In this document: positions 56,736-64,000 of the stretch, piece by piece
Layout: the number at the start of each line of letters is the position of its first letter
Position numbering within the stretch: position 1 is the stretch's first letter
Origin: Enterobacter ludwigii
Lineage (GTDB): Bacteria; Pseudomonadota; Gammaproteobacteria; Enterobacterales; Enterobacteriaceae
Length of the DNA: 64,000 nucleotides
Direction: 5' to 3'
Assembly (NCBI GenBank): GCA_900068845.1
Contig: CEFQ01000005.1
Location: forward strand, 310,001 to 374,000
Translations under genes and position numbers: made by a program
Notes under the pieces: model-generated
What the model saw: the letters and a program-made list of their open reading frames with translations, nothing else
Database searches by the model: none
What the model was told of the DNA's origin: nothing

Positions 56736-59700
56736 GATGCCGCCGCCAGCGCGAGAATGGGCTGATGACCGAGCCATACTTTGCCGCCCTCCACGCGTAC
56801 CGGCCAGCAGCGCAGCTGATGCTCAGCATTATCAAGGCTTTGCCCGTCGCGCAGTCGCACACGCTGTTTGTAGAGCGGAGAAATCACCACCGGCTCACCC
56901 GCTACATCACCGAGAATACCGCGTGACAGCACGCTGGCTGAGGTGCCGGGTTCAATATCTTCCAGCGCGTAAATCGCCTCGCCGAAGCGGAACAACGCGA
57001 CGCGCTGACTGCCGAGTCGCGCGCCAATCCCGGCAGAAGGTGGAATCGCATCGGCATCACAAATTGCGCTCCAGGGTTCAGCGGGCAAGGTGGTGATGGG
57101 GATGGTCTCCAACGACGCCGGCTGGCGCTGGCCGCGTGCCTGCACATAATTGAGGGTTTCGTCCGGCTGTTCGCTGTTGATGGTGGTGGTAAACAGCGCG
57201 CGACGCGAGGGATCCTGTAGCGTGCTGTGCCACTCGCATTGGTAACGATCGACCACTCGCTGCATCTCCAGCTCCAGTAGCCCAGCAATACCGAGCGAAT
57301 CCTCGATCACCACCTGCCGCAGATACTCCAGCCCGCCCGCCATGTTATCCATCCACACGCTGGTTCGTTGCAGACGATCCGCGGTGCGCACATAGAACAT
57401 CAAAATGCGGTCAACATAGCGCAGCAAGGTTTCGTCATCCAGATCGCTGGCGAACAGATCGGCATGGCGCGGCTTCATCCCACCGTTGCCACACACGTAC
57501 AGGTTCCAGCCTTTATCCGTAGCAATCACGCCAATATCTTTGCTCTGTGCTTCGGCGCATTCACGCGTGCAGCCGGAAACCGCCATTTTGATTTTGTGCG
57601 GTGCGCGCAATCCTTTATAGCGATTCTCCAACGCGATGGCGAAAGCGGTGGAATCTTGCACGCCATAGCGACACCAGGTGGATCCGACGCAGGATTTTAC
57701 CGTGCGCAGTGATTTACCATAGGCGTGGCCGGTTTCGAATCCCGCCGCAATTAGCTGTTCCCAGATATCCGGCAGTTGATCAAGTCGCGCACCAAACAGA
57801 TCGATACGCTGACCACCGGTGATTTTGGTGTAAAGATCATAACGCGCCGCCACTTCACCAATAGCAATCAATCCTTGTGGCGTGATCTCGCCCGCGGGCA
57901 CCCGCGGTACCACCGAATAGGTGCCATCTTTCTGAATATTGGCGAAGTAGCGATCGTTGGTATCCTGCAGTGGCAAATGCTCCGGCTTTAGCAGGTAATC
58001 GTTCCAGCACGACGCCAGCAACGATCCGACCAGCGGTTTACACACTTCACAGCCGTGCCCACGTCCGTGGAGCTGCAACAGTTGCTCAAAGGTGGTGATG
58101 TTGCCCACACGGATCAGGTGATACAACTGCTGGCGTGAGTAAGCAAAATGCTCGCAAATGTCCTTCTTCACTTCCACGCCCTGGCTGGCGAGCTGGCACT
58201 CCATCACCTGTTTCACCAACGCGCTACAACCGCCGCAGCCCGTTGCCGCTTTGGTGCAGCTTTTGATCGCTGTCATATCACGGCAGCCGCTCTGCACCGC
58301 GCTGCAAATGTCTGCCTTGCTGACGTTATGGCATGAACAGATTTGCGCGCTGTCCGGCAGGGCCGCAACACCCAGCGCTTTGGCTGGCGCACCGTCGAGC
58401 GCTGGCAGAATCAGGCTTTCAGGTGCTTCCGGCAACGGCAGCTGATTGAGCATCATTTGCAGCAGGCTGGCGTAATCACCACTGTCACCCACCAGCACAC
58501 CGCCGAGCAGGGTTTTACGATCTTTGCACACCACCAGTTTTTTGTAGATGCCTTTGGGATTGTCGATCCATTGATAACTTTGGCTGTCGGCGGTGCGGCC
58601 ATGCGCATCGCCAAACGACGCCACTTCCACGCCTAGCAACTTGAGTTTGGTGCTCATGTCGGCGCCGCCGAACACCAGATCTTCCTGCGCCAGCTGCGCC
58701 GCCAGCACGCGCGCCATCTGATAGCCGGGCGCAACCAAGCCAAAAATCTGCCCTTGCCACAGCGCACATTCACCAATTGCATACACTCCTGCAGCGCTGG
58801 TGGTGCACGCGTCATCAATCTGAATGCCGCCACGCTCGCCCAGTTGGATGCCCGCCGCCCGCGCCAGCGCATCACGCGGGCGAATACCGGCTGAGAACAC
58901 CAGTAAATCGGTTTCCAGCACGCTGCCATCGGCAAAGCGCAGCTGTAGGCTACCATCCGGCAAACGCTCAATCGCTTCGGTTTGTTTGCTGGTATGCACC
59001 TGTACGCCAAGCGCACTGATTTTGCCGCGCAGCATCTGCGCACCGCCCTCATCCAACTGGACCGCCATCAGGCGCGGAGCAAACTCCACCACATGCGTTT
59101 CCAGCCCGAGTTGCTTTAGCGCATTGGCGGCTTCAAGACCCAGCAGCCCACCGCCAATCACCACGCCACGCGTCGCTCGTTTGGCGCAGTCGGCAATCGC
59201 ATCCAGATCGGCCAGCGTGCGATAGACAAAGCAGCGCGCATCATCATGACCCGGCACCGGTGGCACAAACGGCACTGAACCGGTTGCCAGCACCAGCTTG
59301 TCCCACGCCAGTTCCGCACCACTGGCATCACGCAAACTGCGTTTTTCCGTATCAATCGCCACCACTTCACAACCGCTGCGCAGTTCGATGCCGTGTTGCT
59401 GAAAGAAGTTATCGCTCACCAGTGACAAATCGTCGGCGCTTTTCCCGTTGAAATAGTCGGTCAGATGCACGCGGTCGTAGGCCATTTGCGGCTCATCGCC
59501 GTATACCACAATGTGATAGTGCTGATGCAGTTCGCAACTCACCATGTGCTCGAGAAAATGGTGGCTGACCATACCGTGACCAATCACGGCGAGAAGTGGT
59601 TTGCTCATCATCGGGCTTCCTGCAGCGCTCGGCTGCGTTATGTTGTCGTCAAGACCGAACAGCGCGTTGATTCCCACGCGTGCGGCCTGCTGAAGTGAGG

Positions 59701-60799
59701 GCAGCAACGTACCGGACGCCTGGCTGTCGCCAAACAGCAGCACGCCGCGCAGTGCGCCGTCGCGCAAAAACAGCCGGCGATAGTGCCGGTTAACAGAATC
59801 AAAACTGCTAATGGATTCGCCTTCGCCGATGTCACCCGCACTGAACATCTCAATGCCGCTGACTTTCAGTCGTGTGCCGTTTTCCTGGTAATAAAAGTCA
59901 GCCAGCGGTTCACCGGCAAGATGCGCCGCCAGTACCGTCGCTTGCGCCAGGCAAGGTGCAATTAAGCCGAAGGTTTCACCGCTGATTTCGCAGCATTCGC
60001 CGAGGGCATAGACATCCGGCAGCGCGCTTTGCAATTGGCGATTGACGATAATGCCGCGCTGACAGGGCACGCCTGCCGCCTGTGCCAGCGCAATCTCCGG
60101 CAGCACACCGATGGCGATCACCACCTGTTGCGCGGCAATATCATCACCCTCGCTCAGCGTGACGCTATCAGCGCCAATCGACTGCAATGACACGCCGAGC
60201 CGACAGGTAATACCGCGCTGCGTGAGATGCTGCTGCAACAGCGCACCTGCTTTGGCATCCAGTTGGCGATCGAGCAGCCATGGGCGGTGATGCAATAGCG
60301 TAACGTCACGCCCACGCTGACGCAGCGCCGCCGCCGCTTCGACGCCGACAAATCCGCCGCCGAGCACCACCACCGGACCGAGAGAGGCCAGCAACGTTTC
60401 CACATCGCGCACGGTACGAAAACCCTGTACATGAGGGCGATGAATACCAGGTAAATCGGGCATACGCGGCTGCGATCCGCAGGCAAATACCAGCTTGTCC
60501 CAATACAACGTGCGCCGATCCGTCTGCACCGTGCGGGCGTCAATATTCACCTGCAGCGCCTCTTCTCCCATCAAGAGCAGAACCTGATGTGCGGCGTACC
60601 ACTCGGGTGTATGAATCAGCGTCTCGTTAAAGGCTTGTTCACCCGCCAGCACCGACGACAGCTGGACACGGTTATAGTTACCGTGGTGTTCACGGCCAAT
60701 TACCGTGACAGTGTAACGATCTGCTGCACGTTGCAGCAGGGTCTCTACCATGCGCATCGCCGCCATACCGTTCCCGATCACCACCAGTCGCTGCACCAT
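56732..60799 (-). CDS. nasB: Fused NasC-NasB: nitrate reductase electron-transfer flavoprotein + NADH-nitrite reductase (NirB+NirD)
   Basis: This 1355-residue protein contains three normally separable parts. Residues about 1-385 are an FAD/NAD oxidoreductase like NasC (LVVIGNGMAAMRMVETLL, VVLGGGFVGVEAAAALRQRG). Residues about 399-1240 are a complete NirB: a second FAD/NAD module (VVIGGGLLGLEAANALKQLG), two BFD-type [2Fe-2S] segments (ICSCHNVSKADICSAV; GHGCEVC) and the siroheme/[4Fe-4S] site (SCVGSTWC and SGCTRECAEAQS). Residues about 1245-1355 are a NirD/Rieske-like domain without Rieske cysteines. In Klebsiella nasC and nasB are separate genes with these lengths. AAGGAG precedes ATG 60799. 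An internal ATGATG at 59608-59611, with AGGAAG before it, marks the old nasB start. Confidence 0.93.
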   Translation of the reverse strand: MVQRLVVIGNGMAAMRMVETLLQRAADRYTVTVIGREHHGNYNRVQLSSVLAGEQAFNETLIHTPEWYAAHQVLLLMGEEALQVNIDARTVQTDRRTLYWDKLVFACGSQPRMPDLPGIHRPHVQGFRTVRDVETLLASLGPVVVLGGGFVGVEAAAALRQRGRDVTLLHHRPWLLDRQLDAKAGALLQQHLTQRGITCRLGVSLQSIGADSVTLSEGDDIAAQQVVIAIGVLPEIALAQAAGVPCQRGIIVNRQLQSALPDVYALGECCEISGETFGLIAPCLAQATVLAAHLAGEPLADFYYQENGTRLKVSGIEMFSAGDIGEGESISSFDSVNRHYRRLFLRDGALRGVLLFGDSQASGTLLPSLQQAARVGINALFGLDDNITQPSAAGSPMMSKPLLAVIGHGMVSHHFLEHMVSCELHQHYHIVVYGDEPQMAYDRVHLTDYFNGKSADDLSLVSDNFFQQHGIELRSGCEVVAIDTEKRSLRDASGAELAWDKLVLATGSVPFVPPVPGHDDARCFVYRTLADLDAIADCAKRATRGVVIGGGLLGLEAANALKQLGLETHVVEFAPRLMAVQLDEGGAQMLRGKISALGVQVHTSKQTEAIERLPDGSLQLRFADGSVLETDLLVFSAGIRPRDALARAAGIQLGERGGIQIDDACTTSAAGVYAIGECALWQGQIFGLVAPGYQMARVLAAQLAQEDLVFGGADMSTKLKLLGVEVASFGDAHGRTADSQSYQWIDNPKGIYKKLVVCKDRKTLLGGVLVGDSGDYASLLQMMLNQLPLPEAPESLILPALDGAPAKALGVAALPDSAQICSCHNVSKADICSAVQSGCRDMTAIKSCTKAATGCGGCSALVKQVMECQLASQGVEVKKDICEHFAYSRQQLYHLIRVGNITTFEQLLQLHGRGHGCEVCKPLVGSLLASCWNDYLLKPEHLPLQDTNDRYFANIQKDGTYSVVPRVPAGEITPQGLIAIGEVAARYDLYTKITGGQRIDLFGARLDQLPDIWEQLIAAGFETGHAYGKSLRTVKSCVGSTWCRYGVQDSTAFAIALENRYKGLRAPHKIKMAVSGCTRECAEAQSKDIGVIATDKGWNLYVCGNGGMKPRHADLFASDLDDETLLRYVDRILMFYVRTADRLQRTSVWMDNMAGGLEYLRQVVIEDSLGIAGLLELEMQRVVDRYQCEWHSTLQDPSRRALFTTTINSEQPDETLNYVQARGQRQPASLETIPITTLPAEPWSAICDADAIPPSAGIGARLGSQRVALFRFGEAIYALEDIEPGTSASVLSRGILGDVAGEPVVISPLYKQRVRLRDGQSLDNAEHQLRCWPVRVEGGKVWLGHQPILALAAAS

Positions 60800-60808
60800 A
60801 GTTGCTCC

Positions 60809-61597
60809 TTACGCTACAGCCGTTTGTTTTTCATACAGAAAGTGCAGGATCTGCTGGCGCAATTGGTGATAGCGTGGTTCGTCGGCGAGCGCCACGCGTG
60901 AACGCGGACGCGGCAGATTGATGGCAAGGATGTCTCCCACCTGCGCGGCCGGTCCGTTGGTCATCATCAACACGCGATCGGATAGCAATACAGCTTCATC
61001 TACATCGTGCGTGATCAGCACAATGGTGGTATTGAGCTCCTGCTGAATACGCATCACGCTGTCCTGCAGATGCGCTCGCGTTAGCGCGTCCAGCGCACCG
61101 AATGGCTCATCAAGCAGTAGCACGCGCGGCTTCATTGCCAGCGCCCGCGCAATGCCCACGCGTTGTTTCATGCCGCCGGATATCTCTGATGGACGTTTGT
61201 GTAGCGCATGCCCCATCTGCACACGATTGAGGTTGTGTTCAATCCACTCACGCATCTCGCCTTTACTCATTTGGCCTTTGAATACTTGCTGCACCGCCAG
61301 CTCAACGTTTTGATAAGCCGTCAGCCACGGCAGCAGCGAATGGTTCTGAAACACCACGGCGCGCTCCGGTCCGGGGCCGCTTATTTCTCGGTTTTCACAC
61401 AGCAATACACCGCTGCTCGGCTGCGTCAGCCCGGCGACCAGATTCAGCAGCGTGGATTTTCCGCAGCCGGAGTGACCGATCAAACTGAGCGTTTCACCTT
61501 CGTGGATATCAAAACTGACATTATCGAGTGCGAGGAACTCACCGCCGGCAGTATTGAAGCGCTGGCTGACCTGCTGTACGCGAATAATTGGATTCAT
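60809..61597 (-). CDS. nasD: Nitrate ABC transporter ATP-binding protein NasD
   Basis: The 262-residue ATPase of the nitrate/taurine (NrtD/TauB) type shows Walker A (GHSGCGKST), an ABC signature (SGGMKQRVGIARAL), Walker B (VLLLDEPFGALD) and an H-loop (LITHDVDEA). It lies between the permease and the nitrite reductase fusion; AAGGAAA precedes its ATG. It powers nitrate/nitrite import with NasE and NasF. Confidence 0.93.
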   Translation of the reverse strand: MNPIIRVQQVSQRFNTAGGEFLALDNVSFDIHEGETLSLIGHSGCGKSTLLNLVAGLTQPSSGVLLCENREISGPGPERAVVFQNHSLLPWLTAYQNVELAVQQVFKGQMSKGEMREWIEHNLNRVQMGHALHKRPSEISGGMKQRVGIARALAMKPRVLLLDEPFGALDALTRAHLQDSVMRIQQELNTTIVLITHDVDEAVLLSDRVLMMTNGPAAQVGDILAINLPRPRSRVALADEPRYHQLRQQILHFLYEKQTAVA

Positions 61598-61607
61598 TAT
61601 CGTTTCC

Positions 61608-62480
61608 TTATTTGTCCCAGCTAAAACGGCGCGCCAGCAGCATCAGCGCTTGTTCGAGTAGCAGCCCAACCACGCCAATCACCACAATGGCGATCAGAAT
61701 GTTTTCCACGTTGAGGTTGTTCCACTCGTTCCAGATCCAGAAACCAATACCAAGGCCACCGGTAAGCATTTCGGCGGCGACAATCACCAGCCACGCGATG
61801 CCCATCGATAAACGCATGCCGGTTAGCACCGCCGGTAATACCGCCGGGAACAGAATGCGGCGCATCACCGTCCACTCATTGAGCCGCAGCACGCGCGCCA
61901 CGTTGAGGTAATCCTGTGGAATGCGCTGCACCCCTTCAGCGGTGTTAATCACCATCGGCCAAATTGAGCAGATAAAAATGGTCCAGCTTGAGGCCGGTTC
62001 GGCACGCTGGAACAGCAGCAAGCCAATCGGCAGCCACGCCAGCGGGCTGACCGGGCGCAGCAGCGCGATGATTGGATTGAGCATGTGTGCGACGAAGCTG
62101 AAGCGACCAATCAGAAACCCGGCGGGAATCCCCACCAGCGCCGCCAGACCAAAGCCAATCGCCACCCGCTGTAGAGAGGCCACCACGTTCCAGCCAATGC
62201 CCTGATCGTTGGGACCGTTGTTGTAGAACGGATCGGCGAACAACGTGACGGCAGCTTGCCAGGTGGCATAAGGCGTGGGAAAACCCTGGCTCGACATTGA
62301 CGCCAGCTGCCAGATAAACAACAGCAGAATGATGCCGCAACTGGCCGGAATCAGCCGCTGCAGCAACGGACGTAACCTACGTTGACGCCGGCGCGTTGCG
62401 GGTGCCACCTTTAGCGCAATCACCTGCGCGGGTGGTGCGGCAATCGGCGCAGCATTGAGCGTGCGTGCTTCTGATTTCAT
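61608..62480 (-). CDS. nasE: Nitrate ABC transporter permease NasE
   Basis: The 290-residue NrtB-type permease has a basic N-terminus (ALKVAPATRRRQRRLRP) and about six membrane helices. The EAA-type coupling loop includes ILFPAVLPAVLTGMRLSMGI. ATG 62480 (MKSEARTLN) has GAGGT upstream; an extended frame to 62549 overlaps nasF and is not used. Transports nitrate/nitrite with NasF and NasD. Confidence 0.93.
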   Translation of the reverse strand: MKSEARTLNAAPIAAPPAQVIALKVAPATRRRQRRLRPLLQRLIPASCGIILLLFIWQLASMSSQGFPTPYATWQAAVTLFADPFYNNGPNDQGIGWNVVASLQRVAIGFGLAALVGIPAGFLIGRFSFVAHMLNPIIALLRPVSPLAWLPIGLLLFQRAEPASSWTIFICSIWPMVINTAEGVQRIPQDYLNVARVLRLNEWTVMRRILFPAVLPAVLTGMRLSMGIAWLVIVAAEMLTGGLGIGFWIWNEWNNLNVENILIAIVVIGVVGLLLEQALMLLARRFSWDK

Positions 62481-62491
62481 GATGACCTCGC

Positions 62492-63748
62492 TTAACTGCG
62501 TTTGATGGCAAAACTGTCGGCATAGGCTGCGGGATGACTGCCGTCCCACACTTTGCCGTCGAATAGCGTGCTGCTGCGCATCTCGCTGGCGGGCACGGTG
62601 ATGCCACCCACCACGCTGGCAGCCTGTTTGTAAACGTCAATACGGTTGATCTGGCGCGCTACTGCCGCGTAATCCGGGGCAGTTTTCACCATGCCCCAGC
62701 GCTTCATTTGCGTCAGAAACCACATACCGTCAGAGATCCAAGGGAAACTCACTTCCCCGTCGCGGAAGAAGCGCATACCGTGAGCGTCCTGCCAGCGTTG
62801 ACCAAGGCCGTTTTCATAGTGACCGAGCATGCGTCCTTCCAGCGTTTCCACTTTGGTGTTGATCCACGCACGACCTGCCAGCACCTGCGCGGTCTCTTTG
62901 CGATTGTCGTCGGACGCATCGATCCAGCGTGCAGCTTCCAGCACGGCGGCGGTGAGCGCACGCGCTGTGTTCGGATTTTCTTGCACCCAGGCGGCGCGCG
63001 TGGCGAGAATTTTTTCCGGATGATCCGGCCAGATTTGCTGCGTGGTCGTGGCGGTAAAGCCGATGTTGTCGCTGATGGCGCGCTGATTCCACGGCTCGCC
63101 AACGCAGAAGCCGCTCATGTTGCCCATCTTCATATTCATCACCATCTGCGGCGGCGGGACCACCACGGTGCGTACATCTTCAAAGGGGTCAATCCCGGCG
63201 TTGGCCAGCCAGTAATAGAGCCACATGGCGTGCGTACTGGTTGGAAAGGTGTGGGCGAAGGTGTAAGTGCCTTTAGCCTGACTGGCGATCAGTTTTTGCA
63301 GACTGGCCGCATCGGTGACCTTCTGTTTTTTCAGCTGATTCGCCAACGTGATGGCCTGCCCGTTGTTGTTGAGCGTCATCAGGTTGGCCATCTCATGCTG
63401 TGGCCCGGCAATGCCCAACTGCAAACCATAAATCATGCCGTACAACGCGTGCGCGGCATCTAACTCGCCTGCGGTGAGCTTGTCGCGTACAGCCGCCCAG
63501 CTGGCTTCTTTACTTGGTTGCAGCGTCAGACCGTATTTTTTATCGAAGCCTTTTACAGACGCCATGACCACCGGCGCACAGTCGGTGAGCGGTATAAAGC
63601 CGACGCGAATGCTACTTTTCTCAGGCGCATCGGAACCGGCGGCCCACACCGCATTGCGTAAACCTGGCAGTAAATAGCTGCCACCTACCACCGCGCTACC
63701 TAAGAGAAACTGACGTCGTGACACCGTGAACCGTGTTTTGCTCATCAT
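62492..63748 (-). CDS. nasF: Nitrate ABC transporter substrate-binding protein NasF (Tat-exported)
   Basis: The 418-residue NrtA-type binding protein has a twin-arginine signal (TVSRRQFLLGSAVVGG, about residues 8-23). The binding domain carries VGFIPLTDCAPVVMASVKGF, AHALYGMIYG and CVGEPWNQRA. Three start codons lie close together (63754, 63748, 63745); 63748 is best spaced from AGGA. It is first in the operon, behind a leader with a terminator. The signal suggests folded export, unlike Sec-exported relatives. Confidence 0.92.
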   Translation of the reverse strand: MMSKTRFTVSRRQFLLGSAVVGGSYLLPGLRNAVWAAGSDAPEKSSIRVGFIPLTDCAPVVMASVKGFDKKYGLTLQPSKEASWAAVRDKLTAGELDAAHALYGMIYGLQLGIAGPQHEMANLMTLNNNGQAITLANQLKKQKVTDAASLQKLIASQAKGTYTFAHTFPTSTHAMWLYYWLANAGIDPFEDVRTVVVPPPQMVMNMKMGNMSGFCVGEPWNQRAISDNIGFTATTTQQIWPDHPEKILATRAAWVQENPNTARALTAAVLEAARWIDASDDNRKETAQVLAGRAWINTKVETLEGRMLGHYENGLGQRWQDAHGMRFFRDGEVSFPWISDGMWFLTQMKRWGMVKTAPDYAAVARQINRIDVYKQAASVVGGITVPASEMRSSTLFDGKVWDGSHPAAYADSFAIKRS

Positions 63749-63770
63749 GCGCATCCTGAAAAAAAGGAAT

Positions 63771-63816
63771 AAAAAAAGGCGTCCTCCCACCTGTAAAAAC
63801 AGAGGGCCGGACGCCT
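63771..63816 (-). terminator. Leader terminator of the nas operon (antitermination target)
   Basis: On the minus strand AGGCGTCC/GGACGCCT forms an 8-bp stem with a further inner CTGT/ACAG stem, followed by seven T, only about 23 bases before nasF translation. Ending transcription right before the first gene only makes sense if it is controlled; in Klebsiella NasR prevents termination at such a site when nitrate or nitrite is present. Confidence 0.85.
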
Positions 63817-63833
63817 TTATCCAAAGCACTCGC

Positions 63834-63851
63834 TTCACCGCCGTTGGCGAA
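63834..63851 (-). promoter_or_regulatory. Hexaloop hairpin in the nas leader (ANTAR/NasR-type RNA site)
   Basis: On the minus strand a 6-bp stem TTCGCC/GGTGAA (one G-T pair) closes the six-base loop AACGGC. ANTAR proteins recognise hexaloops with A at position 1 and G at position 4, both satisfied. It stands 18 bases before the terminator stem. A second hexaloop, usual for ANTAR targets, is not obvious. Confidence 0.6.
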
Positions 63852-63877
63852 ACAAATGCGCAATGTCTATAGGGTAT

Positions 63878-63894
63878 TGCAAAGCCTGTGCCAA
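63878..63894 (-). promoter_or_regulatory. Sigma-54 promoter of the nas operon
   Basis: Minus strand TTGGCACAGGCTTTGCA gives a perfect GG-N10-GC spacing (GG at 63892-63891, GC at 63880-63879) and near-consensus -24 and -12 elements. The predicted transcription start is around 63867. Confidence 0.9.
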
Positions 63895-63954
63895 AAAACA
63901 GGATGCGGTTCTATCAAGCCCGGCGGCAAATTTGCGCAGTGAGCGCGCCCATAT

Positions 63955-63971
63955 TGCACTGTGCTGACGCA
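63955..63971. promoter_or_regulatory. NtrC-type binding site, proximal
   Basis: TGCACTGTGCTGACGCA fits the 17-bp NtrC palindrome TGCAC-N7-GTGCA with one mismatch. It is centred about 95 bases before the predicted sigma-54 start. Confidence 0.75.
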
Positions 63972-63976
63972 CAATA

Positions 63977-63993
63977 TGCACAGGCTTTGTGCA
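63977..63993. promoter_or_regulatory. NtrC-type binding site, distal
   Basis: TGCACAGGCTTTGTGCA is an exact TGCAC-N7-GTGCA palindrome, centred 22 bp (two helical turns) from the proximal site and about 117 bases before the predicted start. Paired sites at this distance form a typical sigma-54 enhancer. Confidence 0.85.
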
Positions 63994-64000
63994 GCTACCC

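Noticed and set aside
56732-57070. True Rieske [2Fe-2S] centre in the C-terminal domain of the nitrite reductase fusion
   Set aside because: The Cys-His pairs of Rieske proteins are absent; the domain is a NirD-like one that has lost the cluster, as in E. coli NirD.
62708-63463. 251-codon plus-strand frame
   Set aside because: Opposite nasF, which has a Tat signal and family motifs.

Overview
The window is chromosomal DNA from a member of the Enterobacterales, most likely Erwiniaceae and probably Pantoea. Most genes match Escherichia coli K-12 genes of the 41-42 min region in sequence and order (yebY-yebZ-yobA-holE-exoX-ptrB, purT-eda-zwf-hexR-pykA, lpxM-mepM-znuACB, ruvBA-ruvC-yebC-nudB-aspS, cmoAB-cutC-yecM-argS, flhEAB). 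Several E. coli genes are absent from these intervals (pphA, yebF/yebG, edd, yecD/yecN, torYZ, cheZ), and large catabolic and nitrogen-assimilation blocks are present that K-12 lacks. The genus is an inference from content, not from a search.

Layout. 1-3.4 kb: the end of a methyltransferase gene, a decayed gene, several very small proteins (two lipoproteins, one membrane protein, one acidic protein), a cold-shock gene and the SdsR small RNA. 3.4-36.4 kb: conserved housekeeping backbone (copper-type CopC/CopD proteins, DNA polymerase III theta, exonuclease X, oligopeptidase B, purine synthesis, glucose-6-phosphate oxidation with its HexR regulator, pyruvate kinase, MdfA efflux, lipid A acylation, zinc uptake with a Zur box, Holliday junction processing with a LexA box, aspartyl- and arginyl-tRNA synthetases, tRNA wobble modification). 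A 188-bp inverted-repeat element lies behind cmoB.

36.5-49.5 kb: an accessory island between argS and flhE. It carries a complete gallate route (transporter, gallate dioxygenase, a pyrone-dicarboxylate-lactonase-like hydrolase, GalD tautomerase, GalB hydratase, GalC aldolase giving pyruvate and oxaloacetate), a type II dehydroquinase, a LysR regulator with two tandem DNA-binding domains, an unassigned dehydrogenase, and a periplasmic three-subunit FAD/[3Fe-4S]/triheme-cytochrome dehydrogenase with a GlcG/HbpS-like protein. An 18-bp motif, ATAAAYAAAACKCATACC, occurs upstream of all three transcription units. This ties the dehydrogenase to the gallate genes and suggests a pathway that feeds an oxidised alicyclic or aromatic compound, possibly of the quinate/dehydroshikimate type, into gallate cleavage.

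49.5-64 kb: the flagellar export genes flhB-flhA-flhE, directly preceded by an assimilatory nitrate/nitrite operon read leftward (nasF-nasE-nasD-nasCB fusion-nasA-cobA). In this operon the NasC electron-transfer protein is fused in frame to the NirB/NirD-type nitrite reductase. Upstream of nasF at the right edge are two NtrC-type sites, a perfect GG-N10-GC sigma-54 promoter, a hexaloop hairpin of the ANTAR-antiterminator type and a rho-independent terminator. This is the nitrogen plus nitrate control arrangement known from Klebsiella.
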